Assembly (NCBI GenBank): GCA_963707905.1
Contig: CAVPSA010000055.1
Coordinates: forward strand, 1-64,000
Direction: 5' to 3'
Length of the DNA: 64,000 nucleotides
Origin: DASXKD01 sp963707905
GTDB taxonomy: Bacteria; Actinomycetota; Actinomycetes; Streptosporangiales; Streptosporangiaceae
Shown here: in pieces, positions 43,324 to 53,238 of the stretch
Position numbering within the stretch: the stretch's first letter is position 1
How the letters are laid out: every line of letters starts with the position of its first letter
Position numbers and translations under genes: made by a program
The notes under the pieces: model-generated
Databases searched by the model: none
The model's input: only the letters and a program-made list of their open reading frames with translations
Told to the model about the DNA's origin: nothing

Positions 43324-43637
43324 CACCGGAGCGCCGGCCAGCCGAGGCCGTATTCATGGCCCATGGTGGATGTGATCCCAGATCCGAAACCCGTCCGGCC
43401 GGAAGGGGTTTGTAGTCATTGGCACTCCGCCCACAAAAGAGGGTGTCACGACGAAAGGGACAATCGCACCCCTGCCGATCAGAGCCGCTGCCTGACTATT
43501 CAATGGACAGCGAGGCTGTGACGTCCCACAGGGAGGTGCCACCTGTCAGCGCGGCGTGCCCAGCAAGCCGGCACGCCATGGCCTGCGCCCGTGAAACACG
43601 CAACCGTGCTGGGGTTTTGTGGGACATAATAAGTGGT
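43324..43637. other. intergenic region before the toxin-antitoxin-like pair
   Basis: About 310 bases without a credible gene. The left part follows the glycine-rich protein stop. The right end carries CATAAT at 43625-43630, eight bases before ATG 43638, with no ribosome site between them. That places a probable transcription start at or near the A of the start codon, i.e. a leaderless mRNA. Confidence 0.45.
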
Positions 43638-43925
43638 ATGGACTACCCGGGGTACTCCTGGACCGCAGGGTCACGCAAGCATCGGGTGTCCCGCAGCCAG
43701 GCCCGCTACGTGGTCGAGCACGCGGGGCTGTACTTCGTCCGCCCGGCGGTCCCGCCTGGCCGGCCGGACGAGGCGCTGCTGTTCGTGGGCGACGATGCCC
43801 ACGGCACCAAGTTAGAAGTGGTGGGGGTCGAGTTAGCGGACGGCAGGCTCCGGGTGCTCCACGCGATGCCGATGCGGCCGGGCTACGAGCCGTTGTACCA
43901 GGAGGCGCACAGATGGCGGCAGTGA
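43638..43925 (+). CDS. small BrnT-like protein, candidate toxin
   Basis: 95 residues from ATG 43638. It has KHRVSRSQARYVVEH (about 14), ALLFVGDDAHGTKLEVVGVEL (about 50) and a C-terminus RVLHAMPMRPGYEPLYQEAHR. A short helix followed by a four-stranded sheet and a His/Met-rich end fits the BrnT/RelE-like fold class of type II toxins. I place it there from size, layout and the overlapping ribbon-helix-helix gene rather than from a conserved catalytic residue. The stop overlaps the next start by 13 bases. An open frame extends upstream to 43419 but lacks a start with support. Confidence 0.6.
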   Translation: MDYPGYSWTAGSRKHRVSRSQARYVVEHAGLYFVRPAVPPGRPDEALLFVGDDAHGTKLEVVGVELADGRLRVLHAMPMRPGYEPLYQEAHRWRQ

Positions 43926-44215
43926 AGAAGCCGGCACGGGCCACGCAGCCGGTCACCCGGGCGGGCGCGCCTGTTGGCGGAGATTATGAACAGGCCCTGG
44001 CACGCGAAGCCGAGGAAGGATTCGATCCCGCTGGGCTCGTCCACCGCCGGGCGGGTCGGCCGTCCCTCTCGGGAGGGCCGGGCCACTCCACGCGCCTGGG
44101 CGTCCGGCTCGACGATGACACCTATCAGAGCATCCGCCGGCTCGCCGAAAACCAGCACCGCAAGATCAGCGACGTCGTCCGTGACGCCATCGACCGCTAC
44201 CTCGAAGCCAGCTGA
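43913..44215 (+). CDS. ribbon-helix-helix (CopG-like) antitoxin candidate
   Basis: 100 residues from ATG 43913, eight bases after AGGAGG that lies inside the upstream gene. The C-terminal 40 residues are a clear ribbon-helix-helix DNA-binding domain: TRLGVRLDDDTYQSIRRLA, then ISDVVRDAIDRYLEAS. The N-terminal 60 residues are basic, then flexible, and would contact the toxin. Tight overlap with the 95-residue gene and this domain together suggest a type II toxin-antitoxin module in which this protein also represses the operon. Toxin-first gene order is as in brnTA. Confidence 0.72.
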   Translation: MAAVKKPARATQPVTRAGAPVGGDYEQALAREAEEGFDPAGLVHRRAGRPSLSGGPGHSTRLGVRLDDDTYQSIRRLAENQHRKISDVVRDAIDRYLEAS

Positions 44216-44322
44216 AACACAAAGGTCGCAGCGCGCGATTAGCGGTCTCGGCACCAAAGAATGTAGGTGGAGTGCCAACCACCACAAAATCGCCGCCGGG
44301 CGCCCGCCGTCCCGGCAGTCAC

Positions 44323-44358
44323 GGCAACATCGGCAGGCACGGCAACATCGGCAGGCAC
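44323..44358. repeat. 18-bp perfect tandem direct repeat
   Basis: GGCAACATCGGCAGGCAC occurs at 44323-44340 and again at 44341-44358, preceded by a partial unit. It lies in the 200-base gap between the antitoxin-like gene and the sensor kinase, downstream of both. Its meaning is unknown; replication slippage is the simplest explanation. Confidence 0.6.
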
Positions 44359-44413
44359 AAGCGTCTGGTGGGTGCCCGGCCGGTGGTGGCGGCAGCGCGG
44401 GCTCGCGGCAGGG

Positions 44414-45823
<1,410 letters not shown>

Positions 45824-45901
45824 GAATACAGATCGTAGTCGGCTGTGACGGCAGGCACCCGCCTGCCCCGTGCTGGTCCCGGCTGCGCGCTACAGCGGGG
45901 G

Positions 45902-46561
45902 TCAGGACGCCGTGGTCTTGGCGGCGGGGCTGCCGCCCGGATGGAACACGCCGAGTACCCGCAGCGTGCGCTGACCGGTGTTCTCCAGGCAGTGCTGCTG
46001 CCCCGGCGGCAGGTGAATGCAGGTGCCCGCGGCGATGGCATGCTCGGCAGGCTCGGCGTGCAGCACACCCTCCCCCTCCAGTACCAGCACGACCTCGTCG
46101 TAGGTGTGGCTGTGCAGCGGGGCCCGGCCGGGCGGTATCTCGCCGAGGAACTGGGTGGCCGCCGCGCAGCCGTTGCCCGGCCCGAACAGGACGCGGAACT
46201 TCCGGTCCCCGGTGACCTCCACGGCGCAGTCCTCCAGCCGGGCCAGCAGTGGCACCCCGGTGCCGTCAGGGATCCCGGTGGCAGCGGGGAGCGTAACGCT
46301 GTCCATCGTGAGCATGCCCGAGGCAGCGGTCAGCCGGTAGCGTGCGCCGGGCGGCAGCCACAGCGCGGTGTCCCGCCGGATCGGCGTGCCCGGCCCGTCC
46401 CCGTACGTCAGCAGGCCTGCCCCGTCGATCACGTACCACAGTTCACCGCCGGGCCCGGCCGCCGCCTCGACCCGAGACCCGGGAGGCATCTCGACCCGCG
46501 CCCTGACCAGGCCATCCCCTCCCGGCACGGTGTCCACCAGGGTGCGTACCACCACGTCCAT
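45902..46561 (-). CDS. bicupin-domain protein
   Basis: 219 residues from ATG 46561. Two cupin barrels are visible. The first (VEMPPGSRVEAAAGPGGELWYV, about 22) lacks the usual His pair. The second has PLHSHTYDEVVLVLEGEG (about 146) and LPPGQQHCLENTG, giving the His-x-His, Glu and His metal ligands. It may be a metal-dependent dioxygenase, isomerase or binding protein; the substrate is not evident. It lies four bases downstream of the liv operon's last gene and may be cotranscribed with it. Confidence 0.75.
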   Translation of the reverse strand: MDVVVRTLVDTVPGGDGLVRARVEMPPGSRVEAAAGPGGELWYVIDGAGLLTYGDGPGTPIRRDTALWLPPGARYRLTAASGMLTMDSVTLPAATGIPDGTGVPLLARLEDCAVEVTGDRKFRVLFGPGNGCAAATQFLGEIPPGRAPLHSHTYDEVVLVLEGEGVLHAEPAEHAIAAGTCIHLPPGQQHCLENTGQRTLRVLGVFHPGGSPAAKTTAS

Positions 46562-46565
46562 GCAC

Positions 46566-47300
46566 CTATCGTCCCAGATATGCGCGTTTGAGGTCTTCGC
46601 TGGCCAGCAGGTCCGCCGCGGGGCCTTCCAGGACGATCTCCCCGGTCGAGAGGACATAGCCCCGGTCGGCGATGGACAGTGCCATCGCCGCGTTCTGCTC
46701 CACCATCAGCACGGCGACGCCGGAGGTGTGGATCTCCTTGATGATCTTGAAGTTCTGCTGCACCAGCGCGGGGGACAGGCCCATCGACGGCTCGTCCATC
46801 AGCAGCAGCCGGGGCCGCGACATCAGCGCGCGGCCCATCGCGACCATCTGCTGCTCACCGCCGGACAGCGTGCCAGCGAGCTGGCCGCGGCGTTCGAGCA
46901 GCCGCGGGAACAGCTCGTGCACCCGGTCGAAGTCCTCATCGAGCTTCTCGCCGCCGCGCAGCACCGCACCCATTTCGAGGTTCTCCCGCACCGTCATCTG
47001 CCCGAACAGCCGGCGGTTCTCCGGCACGATCGCGACGCCCCGGGCGATCCGCTGCGGCACCGCCCAGTCGGTCACGTCCTCGCCACGCAGCAGCACCCGG
47101 CCGGTGCGCGGCCGGACGATGCCCAGGATCGTCTTGAGCGTGGTCGACTTGCCCGAGGCGTTGCCGCCGAGCAGGCAGACCAGTTCGCCCTCACGCACCT
47201 GCAGCGAGATCCCTTCGAGGATCCGCATCTGGCCGTAGTAGGTGGTGACGTTGTCGAGGCGGAGCAGCGGGTCAGGCGCCTCCGGGGGCGGCGCGCTCAT
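46566..47300 (-). CDS. livF: branched-chain amino-acid ABC transporter ATPase (LivF)
   Basis: 244 residues. Walker A is GGNASGKST (Ala-Ser where Gly-Ala is usual, but Gly-Lys-Ser is kept). The Q-loop region is VPENRRLFGQMTV, the signature LSGGEQQMVAMGRAL, Walker B LLLMDEPSMGLSP, and the switch region has VEQN in place of a histidine, as normal for LivF. The start codon overlaps the stop of the preceding LivG gene (ATGA-type, 47297-47300). It powers uptake with LivG, LivH and LivM. Confidence 0.9.
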   Translation of the reverse strand: MSAPPPEAPDPLLRLDNVTTYYGQMRILEGISLQVREGELVCLLGGNASGKSTTLKTILGIVRPRTGRVLLRGEDVTDWAVPQRIARGVAIVPENRRLFGQMTVRENLEMGAVLRGGEKLDEDFDRVHELFPRLLERRGQLAGTLSGGEQQMVAMGRALMSRPRLLLMDEPSMGLSPALVQQNFKIIKEIHTSGVAVLMVEQNAAMALSIADRGYVLSTGEIVLEGPAADLLASEDLKRAYLGR

Positions 47301-48151
47301 CCTGCGTCCGACAGTGCTTCTGGGTCGCGCCCGAGATAGGCCTCGACCACCGCCGGATGGCTCGCGACCGCGTCGAAGCCGCCTTCGGCGATCTTGACAC
47401 CGTGGTCGAGCGCGACCACCCGGTCGGAGCAGGACGCGACCACGTGCATGTCGTGCTCGATCACCAGGATCGCCACGTCGCGCTCGTCTCGCAGCCGCGC
47501 GATCAGCTCGGTGATCTCGTGCGTCTCGGTGGGGTTCATCCCGGCGGCCGGCTCGTCGAGCAGCAGCAGCCGGGGCCGGGTGGCGAGCGCGCGGGCGATC
47601 TCAAGCCGCCGCCGGTTCGCGTAAGACAGCGAGTACGCGGGCTGGTCCCAGCGGTACCCGGCCAGCCGCTGGCCGAAGAACGACAGCACGTCGGTCGCCA
47701 GCGCCCGGGCTTCGCGCTCCTCGCGCCTGGCCCGGGGCAGCCGCAGCACGGACTCCCACGGCATCGCCTTGGTGTGGCCGTAGGTCGCGGCCATCACGTT
47801 CTCCATCACCGACATGTTCAGGAACAGCCGCAGGCTCTGGAAGGTCCGCGCGATCCCCCGCCGGGCGATGGTGTGCGGCGTCAGCCCGGCGATGGACTTC
47901 CCGGCGAAGACGACGTCTCCGGCGCTCGGCTCGTACACGCCCGTGATCACGTTGAACACCGTCGTCTTGCCGGCGCCGTTCGGCCCGATGATGCTCACGA
48001 TCTCCCCGTCGCGCACCTGCAGGTCCAGTTCGGAGAGCGCGCGCAGGCCGCCGAAGGACAGCGAAAGACTTTGCAGTTGCAATACGGAATCCCCGCGGGC
48101 CCCGCCGCCCTCAGCGGCGGCCGTCCCCGGCTCGTTCGCGTCCGTGCTCAT
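47297..48151 (-). CDS. livG: branched-chain amino-acid ABC transporter ATPase (LivG)
   Basis: 284 residues from ATG 48151, with a ~25-residue Gly/Ala-rich lead. Walker A is GPNGAGKTT, followed by FQSLRLFLNMSVMENV, the degenerate signature SYANRRRLEIARAL usual in LivG, Walker B LLLLDEPAAGMNP and the switch His in IEHDMHVV. The insertion between Q-loop and signature (TKAMPWESVLRLPRARREER) is also standard. ATG overlaps the TGA of LivM (48148-48151). A longer open frame upstream is a shadow of LivM. Confidence 0.92.
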   Translation of the reverse strand: MSTDANEPGTAAAEGGGARGDSVLQLQSLSLSFGGLRALSELDLQVRDGEIVSIIGPNGAGKTTVFNVITGVYEPSAGDVVFAGKSIAGLTPHTIARRGIARTFQSLRLFLNMSVMENVMAATYGHTKAMPWESVLRLPRARREEREARALATDVLSFFGQRLAGYRWDQPAYSLSYANRRRLEIARALATRPRLLLLDEPAAGMNPTETHEITELIARLRDERDVAILVIEHDMHVVASCSDRVVALDHGVKIAEGGFDAVASHPAVVEAYLGRDPEALSDAG

Positions 48152-49608
48152 GTGATGGCCTCCACCCGCCGTTGGCCCAGCAGCCCCTGCGGACGTGCGT
48201 TCATCATCACGATCAGGATCGCACCGATCATGAGCTGCCTGGTGACGGCCGGCTCGACGCTCAGCCGGGTCTCCCAGACGAACGCCGCCAGGTACAGGGT
48301 GGGCGGCAGCAGGATCGTCCGCGTCCCGGCGCGGACCTGGATCAGTGCGATCAGCAGGCACACCAGCGCGACGAACCCCCAGTTACCGGCGGCCGTGGCA
48401 TTGGCAGGGACGATCACCCAGTCGTGCAGCGCGCTGCCGATCCACCCGGTCGAGGTCGGGCTGCCCGCCGCCGCGCGTGCCGAGATGGCCGCGGCGATGG
48501 CGTGCACGGCGAACCCGAGCGCCACGGTGGCCGCGAGCACCAGGCCCAGCCTGCGCCACGGGCGCAGCTTGACCAGCAGGGTCAGCAGTATCAGGCCGTA
48601 GAACAAGTAGCCGGAATCGGTCGGGCTGCGCAGCAGCCCGTCGTAGATGACCATGATCAACAGGGCGCCGGTGGCCGCGCCGGCGATGCTGCCCGCGCCG
48701 CCGAGGATGAGCCCGGCATAGATCAGGATCAGGATGGGCGTGTCGAAGTCGGTCGGGAACACGCTGATCTGCTGCGCGGCGAAGATGGTGCCCGCCAGCG
48801 CCGCGACCGCGGCGCCGAACGCGAACGCCATCAGCTTGACCCGGTCGACCGGGATAGTCATGGATCCCGCCGCCAGTGGGTCCTCGCGCACCGCCCGCCA
48901 GGCCCGCCCGGTGCGCGAGAATTCGAGCAGCCGCAGCACCGCCATGGTGACCACGAGCACGATCACCAGCAGCAGGTAGTACCCGGTGTTGCTGGTGATC
49001 TGATAGCCGAAGACGCTGATCGGGTCGATGCCGACGATCCCGTTAGGGCCGCCCAGCGTGGCCGGCGCGACGTTGTTGGTGAACTCGACGAACGCCTCAC
49101 CGAAGAACAGTGTGATGATCGCCAGGTAGTCACCGACGAGCCGCCTCGATGGCAGCCCGACCAGCACGCCGAGGGCCGCGGTGGCCAGCATCACCAGTGG
49201 TATGGACAGGTAGCTCGGCAGGTGGATCCCGTTCGCGCCGACCTGGCCCGAGGACACCAGCGCGAACCCGTACGCGCCGCAGCCGAAGAACGCGACGTAG
49301 CCGAGGTCGAGCAGCCCGGTCCAGCCCACCGTGATGTTCAGGCCCACCGCGAGCAGCGCGATCACCAGCGCGTCGATCCCGACCTGCAACTGGAACCCGC
49401 CCAGGCCGATCAGCGGCAGCGCGGCCGCGGCCGCGCCCGCGATGGCCAGCCGCGGCCACCAGCCGACCCGCTCGGCCTGCCGTTGCGCGCGGCCCAGCCA
49501 GGACGGCAGATACTCCCGGCGATGTGCCTGCCTGGCGACCCACTCGTCCGCCCCGACCTGAGGCCCGGCGGGCGGTGGGCCCGCGGGCGGCGGCGAATCG
49601 AGGCTCAC
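48148..49608 (-). CDS. livM: branched-chain amino-acid ABC transporter permease (LivM)
   Basis: 486 residues from GTG 49608. A ~60-residue cytoplasmic N-terminus with a proline-rich start precedes about ten membrane helices. It contains GWTGLLDLGYVAFFGCGAYGFAL (split reference: LDLGYVAFFGCGAYG at about 110), the EAA-like loop RAWRAVREDPLAAGSM, and AGSIAGAATGALLIM. About 110 extra residues near the C-terminus, with two or three added helices, make it longer than LivM of E. coli, as in many actinobacteria; it ends MNARPQGLLGQRRVEAIT. It forms the channel with LivH and begins eight bases after the livH stop. Confidence 0.9.
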   Translation of the reverse strand: MSLDSPPPAGPPPAGPQVGADEWVARQAHRREYLPSWLGRAQRQAERVGWWPRLAIAGAAAAALPLIGLGGFQLQVGIDALVIALLAVGLNITVGWTGLLDLGYVAFFGCGAYGFALVSSGQVGANGIHLPSYLSIPLVMLATAALGVLVGLPSRRLVGDYLAIITLFFGEAFVEFTNNVAPATLGGPNGIVGIDPISVFGYQITSNTGYYLLLVIVLVVTMAVLRLLEFSRTGRAWRAVREDPLAAGSMTIPVDRVKLMAFAFGAAVAALAGTIFAAQQISVFPTDFDTPILILIYAGLILGGAGSIAGAATGALLIMVIYDGLLRSPTDSGYLFYGLILLTLLVKLRPWRRLGLVLAATVALGFAVHAIAAAISARAAAGSPTSTGWIGSALHDWVIVPANATAAGNWGFVALVCLLIALIQVRAGTRTILLPPTLYLAAFVWETRLSVEPAVTRQLMIGAILIVMMNARPQGLLGQRRVEAIT

Positions 49609-49615
49609 GAGATGC

Positions 49616-50533
49616 TCACACCTTCTGCAGTTGCGCCCGGCCGAGCAGCCCACTGGGCCGCACCAGCATCACGACGATCAGCAGCGCGAAGACGAACAGG
49701 TTGGTGTACGTCGAGGAGATGTAACCGGTGATCATCGATTCCGCGACGCCGATCAGCAGGCCGCCGAGCATCGCGCCGGGCAGCGAGCCGATGCCGCCGA
49801 CCACGGCGGCGGTGAACGCCTTGAGGCCCACGATGAACCCGATGGTGGGTGTCACCTGGTTGAACAGCAGCCCGCCCATCACCCCGGCCACCCCCGCGAG
49901 CGCCGAACCCAGGAAGAACGTCGCCGAGATGGTGAAGTTCACGTTGATGCCCATCATCTCGGCGGCCTCCCGGTCGGCGGCCACCGCCCGCATCTGCTTG
50001 CCGAGTTTGGTGCGGTTGACCAGTTCCCGCAGGCCGACCGTGAGCAGCAGGCCGAGCACCAGGACCATGATCTGCACCGAGTCGATCGTCACGGACCCGA
50101 TCGTGATCCCGGACGAGAGCGAGATGAAGTCCGCGGTGTTGTAGACCCGGAACTGCGCGCCGAACAGCAGCAGCGCCGCGTTCTCCAGGAAGAACGAGAT
50201 GCCGATCGCGGTGATCAGCGGGGCGATCCGCGGCGCGTCCCGCAGCGGCCGGTAGGCGAACCGTTCGATCGCCACGCCCAGCCCGCCGACCAGGCCGCCC
50301 GCCAGCACGAACATGATCAGCAGCAGCAGTGGGACGGAAATGCTCAGCGCCGAGGGCCCGCCGAACCACTGGATCACGAAGAACCCGACATAGGCCCCGA
50401 CCATGTACAGGTCCCCGTGGGCGAAGTTGAGCAGCTTCAGCACCCCGTAGACCATCGAGAAGCCGAGCGCGACCAGTGAGTACAGGGCACCGGTGGTGAT
50501 GCCGTTCACCAGTTCCTGGAAGAAGAAGCCCAT
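49616..50533 (-). CDS. livH: branched-chain amino-acid ABC transporter permease (LivH)
   Basis: 305 residues, eight or so helices. Diagnostic stretches are GALYSLVALGFSMVYGVLKL (about 16), NFAHGDLYMVGAY, the coupling loop LGKQMRAVAADREAAEMMG (about 180) and KAFTAAVVGGIGSLPGAMLG. It pairs with LivM. The gap of 100 bases to livK contains a GC-rich hairpin, which may lower expression of the membrane genes relative to the binding protein. Confidence 0.92.
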   Translation of the reverse strand: MGFFFQELVNGITTGALYSLVALGFSMVYGVLKLLNFAHGDLYMVGAYVGFFVIQWFGGPSALSISVPLLLLIMFVLAGGLVGGLGVAIERFAYRPLRDAPRIAPLITAIGISFFLENAALLLFGAQFRVYNTADFISLSSGITIGSVTIDSVQIMVLVLGLLLTVGLRELVNRTKLGKQMRAVAADREAAEMMGINVNFTISATFFLGSALAGVAGVMGGLLFNQVTPTIGFIVGLKAFTAAVVGGIGSLPGAMLGGLLIGVAESMITGYISSTYTNLFVFALLIVVMLVRPSGLLGRAQLQKV

Positions 50534-50580
50534 CCGCGTGAGTTCCTGCCTGCCGTCGTCCTGACCGGTCCCGCCTGGCA

Positions 50581-50601
50581 GCGCGCCCGCCGTGGGCGCG
50601 C
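50581..50601 (-). terminator. hairpin between livK and livH, possible attenuator
   Basis: GCGCGCCC (50581-50588) pairs with GGGCGCGC (50594-50601) across a five-base loop. It lies in the operon between the binding-protein gene and the first permease gene, the place where partial terminators often set a high ratio of binding protein to permease. Confidence 0.5.
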
Positions 50602-50633
50602 GCGCCGCCAGGCGGCTAGCTGGGTTGCGCCGG

Positions 50634-51782
50634 TCAGCCGGGAATCAGGTTGTACTTGCCTGTCGAGTCGATCTTGAACAGGAAGAACTTGCCGTTCACG
50701 ACGTCGCCACTGGAGGTGAACTTGATCGGCTGGCCGAGGATCGTCGTCGCCTCGTTCGTGTTCTTGATGGCGGCGAGCACGTTGGCGCGGCTCGGCGTCT
50801 GCCCGGACTTGCAGACCGAGGCGATCGCCTCGTCGATCACGTGCTGTGCCGCGAACACCGGCGGGCCGAACGTGCCGAAGTTACCGTACTTGGCCTTGGC
50901 GGCCGCGGCGATCGCCGCGTCGGCAGGGATCGCGGTGATGTCCGGGCCGAACGAGGACACGTACGAGCCGTTGATGCTGAACGTGCCCGGCGAGAACAGG
51001 CCGTCCGTGCCGAAGATCACCGCCTTCTTGTGCTCCTGGGCAATGTTGCGGCCGAACTGCTGCGCGTTCGACGCCACCTGCCAGGGCAGTACCACCACCG
51101 TCGTGGCGGGCGTGATCTTGGCCACCAGCGAGGAGAAGTCGGTGAGCTTCTGCGAGACCGACTCGTGGTCGACCTTGATCCCGGCCGCCTTGAAGATCGG
51201 CACCATCGCGGCGACCAGGCCGGTGGAGTAGGCCTCCTGGTCGTCCACGATCATCAGCGCCTTCGGGTGCAGGTTGCTGATGATGTAGTGGGCGTCCTGT
51301 GGCCCTTGCACGCTGTCCTTGGACACGGTACGGAAGAACGTCGGGTACTTGCCGGTGGTGAGCGCCGCGGCGGTCGCAGAGCCGCTGATGAACGCCAGGC
51401 CGGCCCGGGCCATCAGCGGGCCCACCGCCTCGACCTCCTGGCTGCCGGCCGGGCCGACCACCGCCACGACCTTCGAGTTCGAGGTGAGCTGCTGGGTGAC
51501 GGTCGTCGCCTGGGCCGGGTTGAGCTGGGTATCGCCCTGGACGATCGAGATCCTCGTCTTGTTGGCCAGGTCGTCCTTGGCCACCGCGAGCTGCGCGAAG
51601 TGCAGCTGCTCCTGTCCGAGGACGGCCACCGGGCCGGTCAGCGGGCCTTCCATGCCGACCGAGGCGACACAGGACTTGGTGGTGCCGCTGGCGGTGGAAC
51701 TGCTGCTGGTGCTGCTGCTGGCGCAGCCGGCTACGGCGAGCGCACCTGCTGCCGCCGCGGCGACGATCACGCTTGTTTTCAT
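50634..51782 (-). CDS. livK: branched-chain amino-acid binding lipoprotein (LivK-like)
   Basis: 382 residues from ATG 51782. The signal peptide ends in the lipobox AVAGC (Cys 20), followed by a Ser/Thr-rich linker. The mature part is a type I periplasmic-binding fold: CVASVGMEGPLTGPVAVLGQ, VQGDTQLNPAQATTVTQQL (about 98), VVAVVGPAGSQEVEAVGPLM and FFRTVSKDSVQGPQDAHYI. It captures a branched-chain amino acid or related ligand for LivHMGF. An in-frame extension to 52094 overlaps the divergent aminotransferase and is rejected. Confidence 0.9.
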   Translation of the reverse strand: MKTSVIVAAAAAGALAVAGCASSSTSSSSTASGTTKSCVASVGMEGPLTGPVAVLGQEQLHFAQLAVAKDDLANKTRISIVQGDTQLNPAQATTVTQQLTSNSKVVAVVGPAGSQEVEAVGPLMARAGLAFISGSATAAALTTGKYPTFFRTVSKDSVQGPQDAHYIISNLHPKALMIVDDQEAYSTGLVAAMVPIFKAAGIKVDHESVSQKLTDFSSLVAKITPATTVVVLPWQVASNAQQFGRNIAQEHKKAVIFGTDGLFSPGTFSINGSYVSSFGPDITAIPADAAIAAAAKAKYGNFGTFGPPVFAAQHVIDEAIASVCKSGQTPSRANVLAAIKNTNEATTILGQPIKFTSSGDVVNGKFFLFKIDSTGKYNLIPG

Positions 51783-51936
51783 ATGGGTACGCCCTCCCTG
51801 GCGATCCAAAGTGCTGTTGATCAAACCATTGCGCTGCGTACCGGGGCAAGGGAAGGACTTTGAGGTTTGGCTGACGGTTGTGATTCGATCGAAATCTGGG
51901 CGTTCACCAGTGCCGGTGCGGGAGAGGAAGCTGCAG

Positions 51937-53118
51937 ATGACCGAAACACTCCGCTCGAGCCTTGACGTCACCTCGGTACGGGGGCGCTTCTCCTCCCTGC
52001 GGGACTTCGCGTTCCTCGACGCCCCAGGCGGTACCCAGGTGCCCGACGAGGTCGGCGAGGCCATCGCCCGGGCGCTGCGTGAGGCAAGTGCCAACCTCGG
52101 CGCGGGCTATGCCACGAGCCGCCGGGTCGGCGAGATCCTCGAGGAGGCCGAGCACAAGGCGGCCAGGTTCCTGGGCTGCGAGCCGCACGAGGTGATCTTC
52201 GGCGCGAACATGACCTCGCTGAACTTCACGCTCACCCGCACCGTGGGCCGCGGCTTCCGGCCCGGCGATGAGATCCTCGTCTCCTCGGCGGACCATGACG
52301 GCGGCGTCGCCCCGTGGCTGGAGCTTGCCCACGACCTCGATCTGGTGGTCCGGCACGTCGAACTGCAGGGCGACACGACGCTCGACCTCGGCGACCTGCA
52401 GCGCAAGCTCGGGCCGCGCACCAGGGTCGTGGCGTTCGCGTGGGCATCCAACGCGGTCGGCACGGTCGTCGACGCCCGCCGCGTGTGCCAGCTTGCCCAC
52501 GAAGCCGGGGCGCTCGCCTGGATCGACGCGGTCCACTACGCGGCACACGAGCCGATCGACGTCCGTGAGGTCGGTGCCGACGTGCTGCTCTGCTCGCCCT
52601 ACAAGTTCTGCGGCCCGCATCTGGGCATGGCCTTCGGGCGGGCCGAGGTGATCGAGGACTGGCGCCCGTACAAGGCCCGCCCGGCACCGACCGTCCCGCT
52701 CGGCCGCCGGTTCGAGACCGGCACACAGCCTTACGAGTTGCTCGCGGGCTTCAACGCGACGATCGACTACCTGGACTCCATCGGGGGCTTCGCGGCGATC
52801 GTGCCGTATGAGCGCGCGCTCGGGCAGCGCTTCCTCGACGGCATCTCCGACGCGGTGACCGTGTACGGGCTGCCGGGGATGGCCGGCCGTGTGCCCACGT
52901 TCCTCGTCAACGTGGCCGGCGTGGCGGCCGAGCAGGTGGCCGCCCGTCTCGCCGAGGCGCAGATCGGCGTCTGGGCACATGACTCCTGGTACTCGCTGAA
53001 CCTGTACCGGCGGCTCGGCTACACCGGCAAGTCGGTGCGGATCGGCTTCATCCACTACAACTCGCCGGCCGAGGTGGACCGCCTCGTCGAAGCCCTCGAA
53101 GCGGCCCGCAGGGCGTAA
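51937..53118 (+). CDS. class V aminotransferase, cysteine-desulfurase-like
   Basis: 393 residues from ATG 51937, preceded by GGAGAGG. Fold-type I PLP enzyme: FLDAPGGTQVPDEVGEAI (about 26), NMTSLNFTLTRTVGRGF (about 90), VSSADHDGGVAPWLEL, a PLP-binding Asp in LAWIDAVHYAAHEPID (about 195), and the Schiff-base lysine in LLCSPYKFCGPHLGMAF (about 223). It belongs to the cysteine-desulfurase-like subgroup that lacks the catalytic-cysteine loop of true IscS. It diverges from the liv operon across about 150 bases, so shared regulation is possible but not shown. Confidence 0.88.
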   Translation: MTETLRSSLDVTSVRGRFSSLRDFAFLDAPGGTQVPDEVGEAIARALREASANLGAGYATSRRVGEILEEAEHKAARFLGCEPHEVIFGANMTSLNFTLTRTVGRGFRPGDEILVSSADHDGGVAPWLELAHDLDLVVRHVELQGDTTLDLGDLQRKLGPRTRVVAFAWASNAVGTVVDARRVCQLAHEAGALAWIDAVHYAAHEPIDVREVGADVLLCSPYKFCGPHLGMAFGRAEVIEDWRPYKARPAPTVPLGRRFETGTQPYELLAGFNATIDYLDSIGGFAAIVPYERALGQRFLDGISDAVTVYGLPGMAGRVPTFLVNVAGVAAEQVAARLAEAQIGVWAHDSWYSLNLYRRLGYTGKSVRIGFIHYNSPAEVDRLVEALEAARRA

Positions 53119-53128
53119 CCGCGGCGGC

Positions 53129-53162
53129 GGCCTGCCACCCGGCGGAAGCCGGGCGGCAGGCC
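53129..53162. terminator. bidirectional hairpin terminator
   Basis: GGCCTGCC-A-CCCGGC and GCCGGG-C-GGCAGGCC pair around a GGAA loop, with one internal mismatch. It begins 11 bases after the aminotransferase stop and lies before the convergent NlpC/P60 gene. A second, imperfect dyad (GTGATC...GATCAC, 53175-53227) follows. Confidence 0.65.
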
Positions 53163-53238
53163 AGGGCGCCTTCGTGATCGCGGACGGCGATCCCTACGGG
53201 GTTCCTCCTAATGATCGTCCGTGATCACGGTGTAACGG

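Noticed and set aside
40717..43326. 869-codon minus-strand open frame opposite the glycine-rich gene
   Set aside because: Its composition is the mirror image of GGC codons (Ala/Pro/Arg) and the plus strand has signal peptide, ribosome site and beta-helix motifs.
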